Assembly (NCBI GenBank): GCA_018332375.1
Contig: BOPV01000001.1
Span: 3,162,001 to 3,226,000 of the forward strand
Direction: 5' to 3'
DNA length: 64,000 bases
Source of the DNA: Roseiterribacter gracilis
GTDB taxonomy: Bacteria > Pseudomonadota > Alphaproteobacteria > BOG-932 > Roseiterribacteraceae
The notes beneath the pieces were generated by a model, which saw only the letters and a program-made list of their open reading frames with translations, searched no databases and was not told the origin of the DNA. Below are positions 9,195 to 18,373 of the stretch, piece after piece; the first letter of the stretch is position 1; each line of letters begins with the position of its first letter. Both the position numbers and the translations under genes were made by a program.

Positions 9195-11405
9195 ATGAGC
9201 GACCTCACGATCGCACAACGGCGCCAAGCGCTTCTGATCTGGCTGTTCGGGTTCGGCGTCATCGCGTCGATCTGGATCGCGTTCGCGTCCTTCCTGCTGC
9301 TCGACCGCAAGCAGCAGATCGAAGAGGCGCACCAATCGACCGGCGCCCTGGCAAGCGCGCTGGCCGAGCAGGTCGACCGGACATTCGCCGACGCCGACCG
9401 GCTGCTCCGGTTCCTGCGATCTGAGATGCAGCTGCGTCCGAACGTCAATCCGTTCATCCGTGCGCGCGAGCTGGGTCTGATCACCGACGCCTATACGCAG
9501 GCCGTTGTGGTCGACGAGCATGCCACCGGGCGCGCCTTTCTGGTGCCGCCGCCGGAATCACTGCCGCGCATGTTCGCCGATCGCGAATGGGTGCGCGTGA
9601 CCGAAGCGATGACTGAAGACGCGGTCTTCGTCGACAAACCAATTCGCGGTCGCGTGCAGGGAAGATGGGCGATCAACATCGCGCGCCCAATTCTCGAGAA
9701 CGGCATCCATAAAGGCGCCGTCGTCGTTGCGCTCGACCCGTTCGGATTCGCGCGCTTCTTCGATCGCATCAATCTCGGACCGGGCGGCAGCGCGCAGATT
9801 TTCGATCGCTTCGGCCAGTTGCTGTCGCGCTCGCGCCTCACCGACGAAATGCTCGAAGGCAAACGCCGTCTGTTGGTTCTGCCGGAAATGATCGCGCAGG
9901 ACGAAACCGGCTATGTCGAAACACGGAGTCCGATCGACGGACTGCAGAAACTGATTTCGGTGCAACGTCTCGCAAGTTTTCCGCTCGGCGTTTCGGTCGG
10001 CTATAGCCGGGACGACGTGTTGGCGCCGGTCTGGCTGCGCGCGAAATATCTCGGCGCCAGTGGCGCGATCCTGACCTTGCTTTGCCTGATGGCGACGGCC
10101 GGTCTGTATGCGGGCCACAAACGCCGCGCCACTTTGGTCACCGCGCTTGCGGCGGAAACCGAGCGGCTGGGCGTGATCGAAAATCGCCTGCGCGACGTGA
10201 TCGAGACGATGCAGGACGGCGTTGCCGTGTGGGACGGCGATGGGCGTCTCGTGCTGGCGAATTCGCCCTATCGCGCCTTCTTCGATCCGATCGGCCATTT
10301 GCTGCAACCGGGTTTGAACTGGCGCGCCTGGCGCCAATTCGTGCTGGGCAGCGGCCTGCTCGAAGCGGATGCAAGTTCGGGCGAAGAATGGTGGAAACTG
10401 CCGCCGTCGGAACGCAAGGAAGTGCGCGCCGAAATTCGTCTCACCAGCGGCGTCTGGCTGTTGTGCCGCGAAGCCGCGACCAGCGACGGCGGCGTGCTGG
10501 GACTGCGCACCGACATTACCGAATTGAAATTGCGCGAATTGGAATTGTCGGACTCGCATGCCGAGCTGCAAGCCAAGTCGGACGAGCTGGGGATGTTGGT
10601 GCGCGAAATCGAAACCGCGAAATGGCAGGTCGACCGCGCCTACGAAGCGCGCGGTCTGTTGTTGACCCATATCAGCCACGAGCTGCGCACGCCGATGACA
10701 GCGGTGATCGGTTTCGCAAAGCTGATTCAGGCGCGCACCTTCGGGCCACTCGGCGACGAACGCTATGGCGACTTCGTCGATCGCATCGTCGCCAACGGCG
10801 AACATCAAGTCGCGATCATCAACGACGTGCTGGATCTCGCGCGCGCCGAAGCCGGACGTCTGACCTTGACCGACGACACGGTTTCGCTGGACGCGCTGGT
10901 CGGTTGGGTGCTGCCGCAGATGCAACCGCTGGCCGATGCAGCCAAGATCATCCTGCAGCAGGGCCAAGTTGATCCGGTGCAAGTGCGCGGCGACGAAAAG
11001 CGTCTGCGCCAGGCGCTGCTCAACCTCATCGCCAACGCGATCAAATTCTCGCCCGCCGGCCTGATCACGGTCGACGCGCTGCGCCTCGAATCGGGCGAGG
11101 TGATGATCCGTGTCACCGACACCGGACGCGGCATCGATCCGGCCGATCTGGCGCGCGTGATGGAGCTGTTCGGCCAGGCTGGCGGCCCATCCGAAACCGT
11201 CGGCACCGGCGTCGGCCTGCCCTTGGTGCGCCGTCTGATCGAAGCGCATGGCGGACGGTTCGAACTCGCCAGCGACGGGGTGGGCGCCGGCACGGTGGCG
11301 CGCCTCTATTTGCCCGCATCCCGCCTCGCCGATGCCAGCGCCGAACGCCCGGACAGCGAACTCGACCGCCGCGCCCAGACCGACCGGCGCCGCGGCGTTC
11401 GTTAA
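9195..11405 (+). CDS. membrane PAS-domain sensor histidine kinase
   Basis: A 736-residue sensor kinase. Order of parts: membrane helix about 14-36, an extracytoplasmic Cache-like sensing region about 37-283, second helix about 285-308, a PAS-like region about 320-440, coiled linker, HisKA domain with the H-box ISHELRTPM (His about 495) and HATPase domain with N-box NLIANAIKF (near 612), GRGIDP and GTGVGLPL. There is no receiver domain and no response-regulator gene next door, so it is an orphan kinase. ATG at 9195 is preceded by GGTCCGGGG; starts at 9150 and 9183 are also possible. Confidence 0.92.
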   Translation: MSDLTIAQRRQALLIWLFGFGVIASIWIAFASFLLLDRKQQIEEAHQSTGALASALAEQVDRTFADADRLLRFLRSEMQLRPNVNPFIRARELGLITDAYTQAVVVDEHATGRAFLVPPPESLPRMFADREWVRVTEAMTEDAVFVDKPIRGRVQGRWAINIARPILENGIHKGAVVVALDPFGFARFFDRINLGPGGSAQIFDRFGQLLSRSRLTDEMLEGKRRLLVLPEMIAQDETGYVETRSPIDGLQKLISVQRLASFPLGVSVGYSRDDVLAPVWLRAKYLGASGAILTLLCLMATAGLYAGHKRRATLVTALAAETERLGVIENRLRDVIETMQDGVAVWDGDGRLVLANSPYRAFFDPIGHLLQPGLNWRAWRQFVLGSGLLEADASSGEEWWKLPPSERKEVRAEIRLTSGVWLLCREAATSDGGVLGLRTDITELKLRELELSDSHAELQAKSDELGMLVREIETAKWQVDRAYEARGLLLTHISHELRTPMTAVIGFAKLIQARTFGPLGDERYGDFVDRIVANGEHQVAIINDVLDLARAEAGRLTLTDDTVSLDALVGWVLPQMQPLADAAKIILQQGQVDPVQVRGDEKRLRQALLNLIANAIKFSPAGLITVDALRLESGEVMIRVTDTGRGIDPADLARVMELFGQAGGPSETVGTGVGLPLVRRLIEAHGGRFELASDGVGAGTVARLYLPASRLADASAERPDSELDRRAQTDRRRGVR

Positions 11406-11527
11406 GACGCTTCGCACCGCAGCAGGTCGTCCACCGGAAATTCCACGGCGTTAAGCTCGCGTCCGTATTGCTTGCGCGGCCGGTTTCTCTACCGTGCCGC
11501 TCGCAGAACGCGAATTTGGGAGCCGTA

Positions 11528-12109
11528 ATGCCGGAATTGTCGCAAGGCGCCTGGATCGTCGTCGGAGCCGTTCTTTTCGGCCTGATCGCGTTGCCCGTGC
11601 TTGCCTTGTCGCGTCGTCGCAAGGCGCGCAACACACGCGTGATGGTGCGCCCGACGCAGGGCAAGAACACCGTGCCGAAGATTCGTGATTTTCGGGATTG
11701 GCTGCTCGAACAGACGCCGCCCTACATTCTCGTCTCGGGCGCCAAAGCCTCGGCGCGCTATTACGTCGGCTATCTCGACGGCGTCGCGTCGATCATCGCC
11801 CGGAATGACGGTGCCGATCCCGACACGATGGTGATCAAGACCATCGCCGCGATGGAAGCGATGAAGTTGCTGGGCGATCCCGGACAACGCGACAGCCAGC
11901 TGCAAGAAGGGCTGGAGCTGCTGGCGCAGGCGCTGTTGACCTCGCCGGGACAAAAAGGCCGTGCCGATGGCATGGCCGACGCCGAAGTCGCGGTCAAAGC
12001 CGCGCAGCTGCACGACACCGCGCATTTCGAACGGTTTGCAGCGCATTTCGAATTCAAGTTTCCGACAGCGGCGGCCGCCACCGTTGCATCGCAGGCGACC
12101 GCGCCGTAA
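11528..12109 (+). CDS. membrane-anchored hypothetical protein
   Basis: A 193-residue protein with one N-terminal membrane helix (about 8-27, WIVVGAVLFGLIALPVLAL), a basic stop-transfer RRRKAR, and a soluble cytoplasmic or periplasmic helical domain. I do not recognise the family. ATG at 11528 is preceded by GGGAG with good spacing. A possible promoter with TTGCTT at 11468-11473 and TCTACC at 11488-11493 lies upstream. The gene precedes yajQ by 39 bases and could share its transcript. Confidence 0.7.
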   Translation: MPELSQGAWIVVGAVLFGLIALPVLALSRRRKARNTRVMVRPTQGKNTVPKIRDFRDWLLEQTPPYILVSGAKASARYYVGYLDGVASIIARNDGADPDTMVIKTIAAMEAMKLLGDPGQRDSQLQEGLELLAQALLTSPGQKGRADGMADAEVAVKAAQLHDTAHFERFAAHFEFKFPTAAAATVASQATAP

Positions 12110-12148
12110 GCGCTGTCCCTCGTTCGTTTTTCTTTTCGCGAGACGCCT

Positions 12149-12634
12149 ATGCCGAGTTTCGACGTCGTGTCCAAGACCGATCTCAATGAGGTCGATAATG
12201 CGCTGGCCAATATTGGCCGCGAAATCGGCACGCGGTTCGACTTCAAGGGCGCCGACTGCAAGTTCGAACGCGAAGAATCGGTGCTGACGTTGCACGCCGA
12301 CGACCCGCCCAAAGCCAAGCAGATGCACGAATTGCTGATGACGCATTTCGTGCGCCGCAAGATCGATCCCAAAGTGCTGGACTTCAAAGACGAAGAGCGC
12401 GCCTCAGGCGACCGCGTGCGCCAGCAGATCGTGATCAAGCAGGGGATCGACCGCGAACTCGCCAAGACGATCACGACTGCGGTCAAACAATCGAAGCTGA
12501 AAGTCCAGGCGTCGATTCAGGGCGACGAAGTGCGCATCACCGGCAAAAAGCGCGACGACCTGCAAGAAGCGATTGCGATGCTGAAAGGGCTGAAGATCGA
12601 ACAGCCGCTGCAGTTCGTGAACTTCCGCGACTAA
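12149..12634 (+). CDS. yajQ: YajQ-family nucleotide-binding protein
   Basis: A 161-residue YajQ/DUF520 protein, matching the family's usual 160-165 residues over its whole length. The start MPSFDVVSKTDLNEVDNA and the later REIGTRFDFKG and VKQSKLKVQASIQGDEVR segments are classical. Members bind nucleotides or RNA, and in Xanthomonas and Pseudomonas bind cyclic di-GMP and act with a transcription factor. An EAL-domain protein elsewhere in the window shows that the cell uses cyclic di-GMP, but a direct link is inference. It converges with the next gene with a 4-bp overlap. Confidence 0.95.
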   Translation: MPSFDVVSKTDLNEVDNALANIGREIGTRFDFKGADCKFEREESVLTLHADDPPKAKQMHELLMTHFVRRKIDPKVLDFKDEERASGDRVRQQIVIKQGIDRELAKTITTAVKQSKLKVQASIQGDEVRITGKKRDDLQEAIAMLKGLKIEQPLQFVNFRD

Positions 12635-13464
12635 GCCACCGACGAAACGCGCACCCGTCCGTGCGCGCCGGGTTCGCACTGCATCGTCAATTTGTCGGTA
12701 GCCCGCGTCTGCACCGCCGCAAGCTGCGACGCTTCGAGCGCGATCGGCACGTCCCCAAGATCGGTTTTCAGCAGGCCGCGTATTTCCGCACCGGCTTTGC
12801 GCAGCGACGTCATGTCCAACGTGCCGCTCAAGGCAAATTGCGCGGGCAAGCTGCCGTCTTTGCTGGTCGCTTGAATCAAAGTTCGGAAGGCGGCGAGACC
12901 CAGCAAATCCGATGCATCGATCGCATCGGGACTGCTGCGCAATTGTTTGGCAAGTTCCTGCATGCGGTTTGCGGTTTCCGCGATGCCTTGTTTGGCGCGC
13001 GCGCCGCGCCCGTCGGCGGTTGTGCTGCCGGGCCAGATATGGTGCGCGACGGCAATCGCAATCTCGTTGAGCTGCGCGCCGATGCGAACGCTGTCGTCGC
13101 TCTCCGATCTGGATTCGCCGTAGGCGCTGGCCAGGTGGCGCAGCGCGGTCGTCTTGCCGATATGATAAATATCGATGTCGTCGGACGGGCCGATCAACGT
13201 CACTTGCCGTGCCGCCAACACCAGAACTTCGGTGCGGCCGTCGGCGGCCAGCAACGGGCTGCTCATCATCGCGCGGCGAAACTCACCCGATGCCTGCACC
13301 AGCAAGTTGGCCGGTTTGTTGGCCATGATCTCGACCTGAAAGCGCAACCGATCTTCGTTGTCGTAGATCAGCACCGGATCGCTTTTGGTGAACACGACCG
13401 CGATCGGACCGGTGGTCGAACGCGGCAAGGTCGCGATTGCGCCTGAGACAAGCTTAATGGCCAT
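12631..13464 (-). CDS. hypothetical protein, 277 aa
   Basis: An unrecognised cytoplasmic-looking protein starting MAIKLVSGAIATL. The N-terminal third is beta-rich (VVFTKSDPVLIYDNEDRLRF, LLVQASGEFRRAM), the centre is helical with a predicted coiled region near KQGIAETANRMQELAKQL, and the C-terminus is beta-rich again. No catalytic motif or signal peptide is seen. ATG at 13464 is chosen rather than the in-frame start at 13560, since that extension would be encoded by the inverted repeat at 13503-13581. Confidence 0.6.
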   Translation of the reverse strand: MAIKLVSGAIATLPRSTTGPIAVVFTKSDPVLIYDNEDRLRFQVEIMANKPANLLVQASGEFRRAMMSSPLLAADGRTEVLVLAARQVTLIGPSDDIDIYHIGKTTALRHLASAYGESRSESDDSVRIGAQLNEIAIAVAHHIWPGSTTADGRGARAKQGIAETANRMQELAKQLRSSPDAIDASDLLGLAAFRTLIQATSKDGSLPAQFALSGTLDMTSLRKAGAEIRGLLKTDLGDVPIALEASQLAAVQTRATDKLTMQCEPGAHGRVRVSSVA

Positions 13465-13502
13465 GATGCGCGCAGCTTCGTGGTCGAATCTCTTCCGGTC
13501 AA

Positions 13503-13581
13503 CTGGTGTCCGCTTCTTGGATTTGAAGTTTGCCTCGGTGTGTGTCCCGAGATGGGACAAACTTCAAATCCAGCACACTAG
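13503..13581. repeat. long imperfect inverted repeat, MITE/REP-like (copy 1)
   Basis: The arms TGGATTTGAAGTTTG (13518-13532) and its exact complement (13558-13572) form a 15-bp stem, with a smaller CTCGG/CCGAG stem (13534-13538, 13547-13551) inside the loop. Outer parts TGGTGTCC and CACACTAG are imperfect continuations. The right end CTAG provides the TAG stop codon of the minus-strand S9 peptidase gene. The same architecture and GGATTTGAAGTT core recur at 40930-41007 and, more distantly, 41021-41095. Confidence 0.75.
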
Positions 13582-16058
13582 CGCGCGGTCGGCGCCGGTT
13601 CGTTTGCACCCGCATCGGCCCGTGCACGCGGCGGTGCGTTCTTCACGTAGCGCTCCATCCAGCCGTTCATTTCCCACAACGTATGCAGCGTCGATTCACG
13701 GCCGCGATAGCCGTGCGGTTCGTTCGGCAGCACGACGTAACGCACGGTCGCGCCATTGCCTTTCAGCGCGGCATAGAAACGTTCGCTTTGGATCGGGAAG
13801 GTGCCGGAATTGTCGTCGGCGCCGCCATGGATCAGCAGCACCGGCGCTTTGATCTTCTGCACATAGGTGAAGGGCGACATCTTTTGGTAGGTGTCGGTCG
13901 CCTGCCAGTAGGTGCGTTGCTCGGCTTGGAATCCGAACGGCGTCAAGGTGCGGTTGTATGCACCGGACCGTGCGATGCCGGCGCGGAACAGATCGGTATG
14001 GGCCAGCAAATTCGCGGTCATGAACGCGCCGTAGCTGTGACCGCCGACGGCGATCCGGTCGCGGTCGGCAACGCCCATTGCAACCACCGTATCGACCGCC
14101 GCTTTGGCGTCGTCGCGCAGCTGTTCGATATAGGTGTCGTTCGGCTCGGCGCCGTTCACGCCGATGATCGGCATGCTGGGTCCGTCAAGCACGGCATAGC
14201 CTTGCGTGACCAGAAACAGATGGCTGATCCCTTGCGGGCGCGTGAAGCGGTTCTTGGCGCGGTCAACGACCTGCCCCGCGACCGCGGCGTCAGTGAATTC
14301 GGTCGGATAGGCCCACAACAACGTCGGCAACGGACCGTCGCGCTTCGGGTCATACCCCGGCGGCAGATACAGCGTGCCGCTCAACGCGACGCCGTCGGCG
14401 CGCTTGTAGGCGACCGTCTGTTTCTGCACGCCGGCAAATTGCGGCATCGGATCGGCGAACTGCGTCAATTGCCGCGGCGCGTCGGTGGCGCCGGTTTTGC
14501 GCACGAAATAATTCGGCGGCTGCGTCGCGCTCTGGCGCTGGGTCAGCAGCAAGGTGCCGGCATCGTCCAACACGCCGGCGACGATCTCGTGCACCGACTC
14601 TTCGTTGGCGGTCCAGATTTTGTTCACCGCACCTGTATCGAGCGCCATCTGCGCCAGGAACGGATGATCGCCGTCGCGCGCGGCACCCAGCCCCGCGGTC
14701 AGCACGCTGTTGCCGTCCGATGCGAACTGCATTACCGGCCGACCAGCTGCGTTTTGTTTGAGGACCGGCGTGCCCGGATCCTTGTATTGGTCCTGCGCAT
14801 TGCGCTCGAACCAGATGCGTGACGTGCCAGGCTTGCTGGGATCGACCAGCAACCGCGTTTCGTGGCGCGTCTTGAACCAGCGCGTCATCACCATCGCAAC
14901 GTCGTCGCGACCCCAGACAGTGGTGACGTAGCGTTCTTTGACGTCGGTCAGCGTGCGCGGCGCGTCCTTGAACGGCGCGTCCTGCAACAAGACGCGGTCG
15001 TGCATCGGCACGTCGCGTGCGGGGTCGCCGCCGTCCTGCGCTTCGGCCCAGACCAAGGTTGCGGGCGCGTCGTTGCGCCACGACACGTTGCGCGGTCCAG
15101 GCGCGACTGAATCGCGTGCAGTCGACAAATTGTCGATCAACGGACGATCGACGACGCGATGTTCGACTGTGCCGGTCGCGCTCCACACCGCGATTTCGGT
15201 CGGGAAGAAATTCGACGGCACGACGTAGCTGAACGGGCGCTTGTTCTGCGTCACCAGCAGATGCTTGCCGTCGGGCGACAGGCTGTACGCAGCAATCAGG
15301 CCGGCTTTACCGATCGGTTGCAGCGCGCCGCCTTTGATGTCGACGCGCGCCAGCTGCGAGGTGAAGTAATAGTCGAACAGCGCCTCGTCGTGCGCGTTCT
15401 CCAACAGATCTTCGTAGGTCGGGTTGGGCGCAACGCGACCGAGATTTTCCTGCACCGTAGGACCGTCAGGCGCGGTCGAGCGTTGCGGCGGTGCTTTGCG
15501 ATCGGCCTTCACGCTGGCGACGATGAAGCCCGAACTGTCGCGCAGCCAGATGAACGGCGCGTCGAAGGTCGCGTTCAGCACCGCGCCTGTCACGCGACGC
15601 GCCTGCGCGGTCGCGACGTCGGCGACCCACAATTCCAAGCCGTTGGCTGCTTCGGCGACGAAAGCGAGATGCTGGTTGTTGGGTGACCAGGCCGGATCGG
15701 CGAAGCGCATTTTGGCCGGCAGTGCGACGCGTTTCACCGTGCCGCTTTGCATGTCCTGGAATGACATTTCGGTCAGCCAGTTCATCCGGATTTCGGCTTG
15801 GCCGTTGGTGCGCGGATTGATGCGGTGTCCCGCCAGACGAAGGATCGGCTGGCCCAGCGCCGCAACCGTCGGCAGGTTTTCGCGGCCAAGGATGCCCAGG
15901 ATCTTGCGGTCGCCGCTCACGATCACGCGCGGCGTCGGCGTCGCGTCGATCATGGCTGCGATCGGCGCCGGCGGTGTTTGATACTTCGTCTCTGCTGCTT
16001 GTGCGGCAGACACCAACGCAACGACGAGCACCAGCGGCCGGGCGAACTGCAACATCAT
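13578..16058 (-). CDS. exported S9-family prolyl oligopeptidase-like peptidase
   Basis: An 826-residue peptidase with a signal peptide (about 1-21, LVLVVALVSAAQAA) followed by a beta-propeller region (about 40-560) and a C-terminal alpha/beta-hydrolase domain. The catalytic triad is visible: Ser in GGHSYGAF (about 675), Asp in GGADDNSG (about 748) and His in NEPHGY (about 781). The layout resembles the S9D glutamyl-endopeptidase group. The protein likely acts in the periplasm. Its stop codon is the TAG within the end of the inverted repeat at 13503-13581. A 7-bp stem (AAGATCC/GGATCTT, 16062-16093) includes its Shine-Dalgarno AAGGAT and could modulate translation. Confidence 0.92.
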   Translation of the reverse strand: MMLQFARPLVLVVALVSAAQAAETKYQTPPAPIAAMIDATPTPRVIVSGDRKILGILGRENLPTVAALGQPILRLAGHRINPRTNGQAEIRMNWLTEMSFQDMQSGTVKRVALPAKMRFADPAWSPNNQHLAFVAEAANGLELWVADVATAQARRVTGAVLNATFDAPFIWLRDSSGFIVASVKADRKAPPQRSTAPDGPTVQENLGRVAPNPTYEDLLENAHDEALFDYYFTSQLARVDIKGGALQPIGKAGLIAAYSLSPDGKHLLVTQNKRPFSYVVPSNFFPTEIAVWSATGTVEHRVVDRPLIDNLSTARDSVAPGPRNVSWRNDAPATLVWAEAQDGGDPARDVPMHDRVLLQDAPFKDAPRTLTDVKERYVTTVWGRDDVAMVMTRWFKTRHETRLLVDPSKPGTSRIWFERNAQDQYKDPGTPVLKQNAAGRPVMQFASDGNSVLTAGLGAARDGDHPFLAQMALDTGAVNKIWTANEESVHEIVAGVLDDAGTLLLTQRQSATQPPNYFVRKTGATDAPRQLTQFADPMPQFAGVQKQTVAYKRADGVALSGTLYLPPGYDPKRDGPLPTLLWAYPTEFTDAAVAGQVVDRAKNRFTRPQGISHLFLVTQGYAVLDGPSMPIIGVNGAEPNDTYIEQLRDDAKAAVDTVVAMGVADRDRIAVGGHSYGAFMTANLLAHTDLFRAGIARSGAYNRTLTPFGFQAEQRTYWQATDTYQKMSPFTYVQKIKAPVLLIHGGADDNSGTFPIQSERFYAALKGNGATVRYVVLPNEPHGYRGRESTLHTLWEMNGWMERYVKNAPPRARADAGANEPAPTAR

Positions 16059-16113
16059 CGGAAGATCCTTCGCGGGTTGACGGGAGGGATCTTATCGAAA
16101 GGACCGTTACCTG

Positions 16114-17001
16114 CTAGCGCCGCGCGCGCAGGAATTCGAGAAAAGCTTTCAGCCCGGCCGGGATCTGGCGCCGCGACGCGTAATAGAGAAATGGGCCGGG
16201 GAATTCCTGCTGCCAGTCGCGCAGTACTTCGACCAAGCGCCCGTCTTCGACCGGCGCGCGCACGAATCCTTCGAACGTCGACAAGAAGCCAAGACCCGCA
16301 ATCGCCGCGTCGATTTTGGTTTCGATGTCGGTGCAGACCAGGCGCGCGTCGGGGCGGAAATGCGTGACCGTGCCGTCGCGCTCGAATTCCCAATCGGGCC
16401 GCGCCCCGCCCAGAAACTGATGCTGGATGCATGGCGCACCGATCAGATCGTCGGGCTTGCGCGGCGTGCCGTGCGTCGCAAGGAACGACGGCGCAGCGAC
16501 CAGCGCAAATCGCTGCGGCGCGCCGAGCGGCACTGCGATCATGTCGCGCGCCAGATGCTCGCCATAGCGCACGCCGGCATCGAATCCCGCCGCGACGATG
16601 TCGATCAGCGAATTGTCGACCACCAGTTCGACCTTGATGCGCGGATGCGCTGCCATGAAGTCGATCAGCAGCGGCGCCAGCGTCAAGCGTACGCCCGGCG
16701 TTGGTGCGTTGATGCGCAACGTGCCGCTCGGCGTATCGCTCAACGCGCGTGCGCGTTCGACCGCGGTGTCGATCTCGGACAAAGCCGGCGTCAATCCCGC
16801 AAGCAGCGATTCACCGGCCGCGGTCAGGCTGACGCTGCGCGTCGTGCGATTGAGCAAGCGCACGCCCAGCCGTTCCTCCAGCGCGCGCACCCGTTCGCTG
16901 AGACTGGAGGTCGAAAGGCGCAATTCGACCGCGGCGCGCCGAAAAGACCGGTAGCGGGCGACGCTGGCGAACAGGGTCAGGTCGGCAAGGTCCGGCGTCA
17001 T
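16114..17001 (-). CDS. LysR-family transcriptional regulator
   Basis: A 295-residue LysR-type regulator: N-terminal winged helix-turn-helix (about 1-60, with SFRRAAVELRLSTSSLSERVRALEE in the expected place) and a C-terminal periplasmic-binding-protein-like effector domain (about 90-290). It is divergent from the aldo/keto reductase gene with a 107-bp gap holding a dyad, the usual layout for LysR regulators that control the neighbouring gene and themselves. The sequence lies close to the AaeR/DsdC-like LysR subgroup often next to oxidoreductases; the effector is unknown. Confidence 0.93.
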   Translation of the reverse strand: MTPDLADLTLFASVARYRSFRRAAVELRLSTSSLSERVRALEERLGVRLLNRTTRSVSLTAAGESLLAGLTPALSEIDTAVERARALSDTPSGTLRINAPTPGVRLTLAPLLIDFMAAHPRIKVELVVDNSLIDIVAAGFDAGVRYGEHLARDMIAVPLGAPQRFALVAAPSFLATHGTPRKPDDLIGAPCIQHQFLGGARPDWEFERDGTVTHFRPDARLVCTDIETKIDAAIAGLGFLSTFEGFVRAPVEDGRLVEVLRDWQQEFPGPFLYYASRRQIPAGLKAFLEFLRARR

Positions 17002-17007
17002 TGTCCG

Positions 17008-17020
17008 CTATTCCGGATAG
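17008..17020. promoter_or_regulatory. candidate LysR operator
   Basis: CTATTCCGGATAG is a palindrome (CTATCCGGATAG with one extra T), lying in the gap between the divergent LysR and aldo/keto reductase genes, 7 bases upstream of the LysR start. It fits the T-N11-A type of LysR box in size and place, but no second copy is clear. Confidence 0.4.
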
Positions 17021-17108
17021 TTCATACGGATTTGTACGGCTTATCGGATGCAAGCGCGAGGCCGATCTTCCGGTCACCTTTTGCCAGTCACCTTTTGGGA
17101 GACCTCAG

Positions 17109-18122
17109 ATGGAACGCCGCACCTTGGGCCGCACCGGCCCGCAAACCTCCGGCCTCGGCCTCGGCACGATGGGCATGTCGGATTTCTACGGCCCCGCCGA
17201 TCGCCAGGAGAGCATCGCGACGCTGCACGCCGCACTCGACGCAGGCATCACTCTGCTCGACACCGGCGATTTTTACGGCATGGGCCACAACGAGATGCTG
17301 ATCGGCGAAGCGCTGCAAAGCCGCGCGCGCAATCAGTTGTTGTTGAGCGTGAAGTTCGGCGCGCTACGCGACGCCGACAAAGGCTTCCTCGGCTACGATT
17401 CGCGTCCGGCCGCGGTGAAAAACTTTCTCGCCTACAGCCTGCAGCGTCTGCGCACCGACTATATCGACATCTATCGTCCCGCCCGTCTCGATCCCAACGT
17501 GCCGATCGAAGACACGATCGGTGCGATTGCCGACGAGATCAAAGCTGGCCGCGTGCGCCAGATCGGTCTCAGCGAAGTCAGTGCCGCCACGATCCGACGC
17601 GCCCATGCGGTGCATCCGATTGCCGATCTGCAGATCGAATATTCGCTTCTGTCGCGCGATATCGAACGCAATGGCATTCTTGCAACCTGCCGCGAGCTTG
17701 GCATCGGCATCACTGCCTATGGCGTGCTGTCGCGCGGCCTGATCAGCGGCCACTGGTCGAAAGACCGCAGCGGGCAAAAGGATTTCCGCGCGCTCAGCCC
17801 GCGCTTCCAGGGTGAAAATCTCGATCACAATCTGGCGCTGGTCGATGCGTTGCGCGCACTTGCCGATGCGCGCGGTATCACGGTGGCGCAGATCGCAATC
17901 GCCTTCGTTCTGTCGCGCGGCGACGACATCGTGCCGCTGGTCGGCGCGCGCCGTCGCGACCGGTTGCAAGAAGCGTTGGGCGCCTTGGCAGTGAAATTGT
18001 CGAGCGACGATCTTGCCAAGATCGAAGCGGCTATTCCCGCCGGTGCGGCTGCAGGCGCGCGCTATCCCGAAGCACAGATCGCGCATATGGACAGCGAACG
18101 CCCTTTCAACGAGGTTGCGTAG
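17109..18122 (+). CDS. aldo/keto reductase with altered catalytic His
   Basis: A 337-residue aldo/keto reductase with TIM-barrel fold, expected to use NADPH. ATG at 17109 has GGGAG upstream. Of the catalytic tetrad, Asp 51 (LLDTGDFYG), Tyr 56 and Lys 82 (SVKFG) are present, but the usual His in the DYIDLYxxHR motif is replaced: here it reads DYIDIYRPARLDP with Ala at about 125. A His-less site usually lowers carbonyl reduction activity or shifts the reaction, as in steroid 5-beta-reductases that have Glu there. It is divergent from the LysR gene and probably under its control. Confidence 0.92.
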   Translation: MERRTLGRTGPQTSGLGLGTMGMSDFYGPADRQESIATLHAALDAGITLLDTGDFYGMGHNEMLIGEALQSRARNQLLLSVKFGALRDADKGFLGYDSRPAAVKNFLAYSLQRLRTDYIDIYRPARLDPNVPIEDTIGAIADEIKAGRVRQIGLSEVSAATIRRAHAVHPIADLQIEYSLLSRDIERNGILATCRELGIGITAYGVLSRGLISGHWSKDRSGQKDFRALSPRFQGENLDHNLALVDALRALADARGITVAQIAIAFVLSRGDDIVPLVGARRRDRLQEALGALAVKLSSDDLAKIEAAIPAGAAAGARYPEAQIAHMDSERPFNEVA

Positions 18123-18142
18123 CGATTCACGCGAGGAACGAG

Positions 18143-18373
18143 ATGGCCGACGACGACGAAGAAATCACCCACGACAGCAACGGGACCAAACTCAGCGACG
18201 GCGATTCCGTCACGCTGATCAAGGACCTCAAAGTCAAAGGCACGTCGGTCACGTTGAAGCGCGGCACCTTGGTCAAGAACATTCGTCTCACCCACGACAC
18301 GGCCGAGATCGAATGCAACGCCGACAAGGTCAAAGGGCTGGTGCTGCGGACCGAGTTTTTGAAGAAAGCCTGA
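18143..18373 (+). CDS. PhnA-domain protein (YjdM-like C-terminal domain)
   Basis: A 76-residue protein made of the PhnA/YjdM C-terminal domain alone, with DSNGTKLSDGDSVTLIKDLKVKG and the end LRTEFLKKA. The N-terminal zinc ribbon of full-length YjdM is missing. The family was once linked to alkylphosphonate use but its role is not established. The gene sits 20 bases after the reductase on the same strand and its last 44 bases overlap the end of the convergent exonuclease gene. Confidence 0.88.
   Translation: MADDDEEITHDSNGTKLSDGDSVTLIKDLKVKGTSVTLKRGTLVKNIRLTHDTAEIECNADKVKGLVLRTEFLKKA

Noticed and set aside
9558..11417. 619-codon open frame on the minus strand
   Set aside because: It is the antisense shadow of the sensor kinase gene at 9195-11405; it has no family likeness and reflects GC-rich codon bias.
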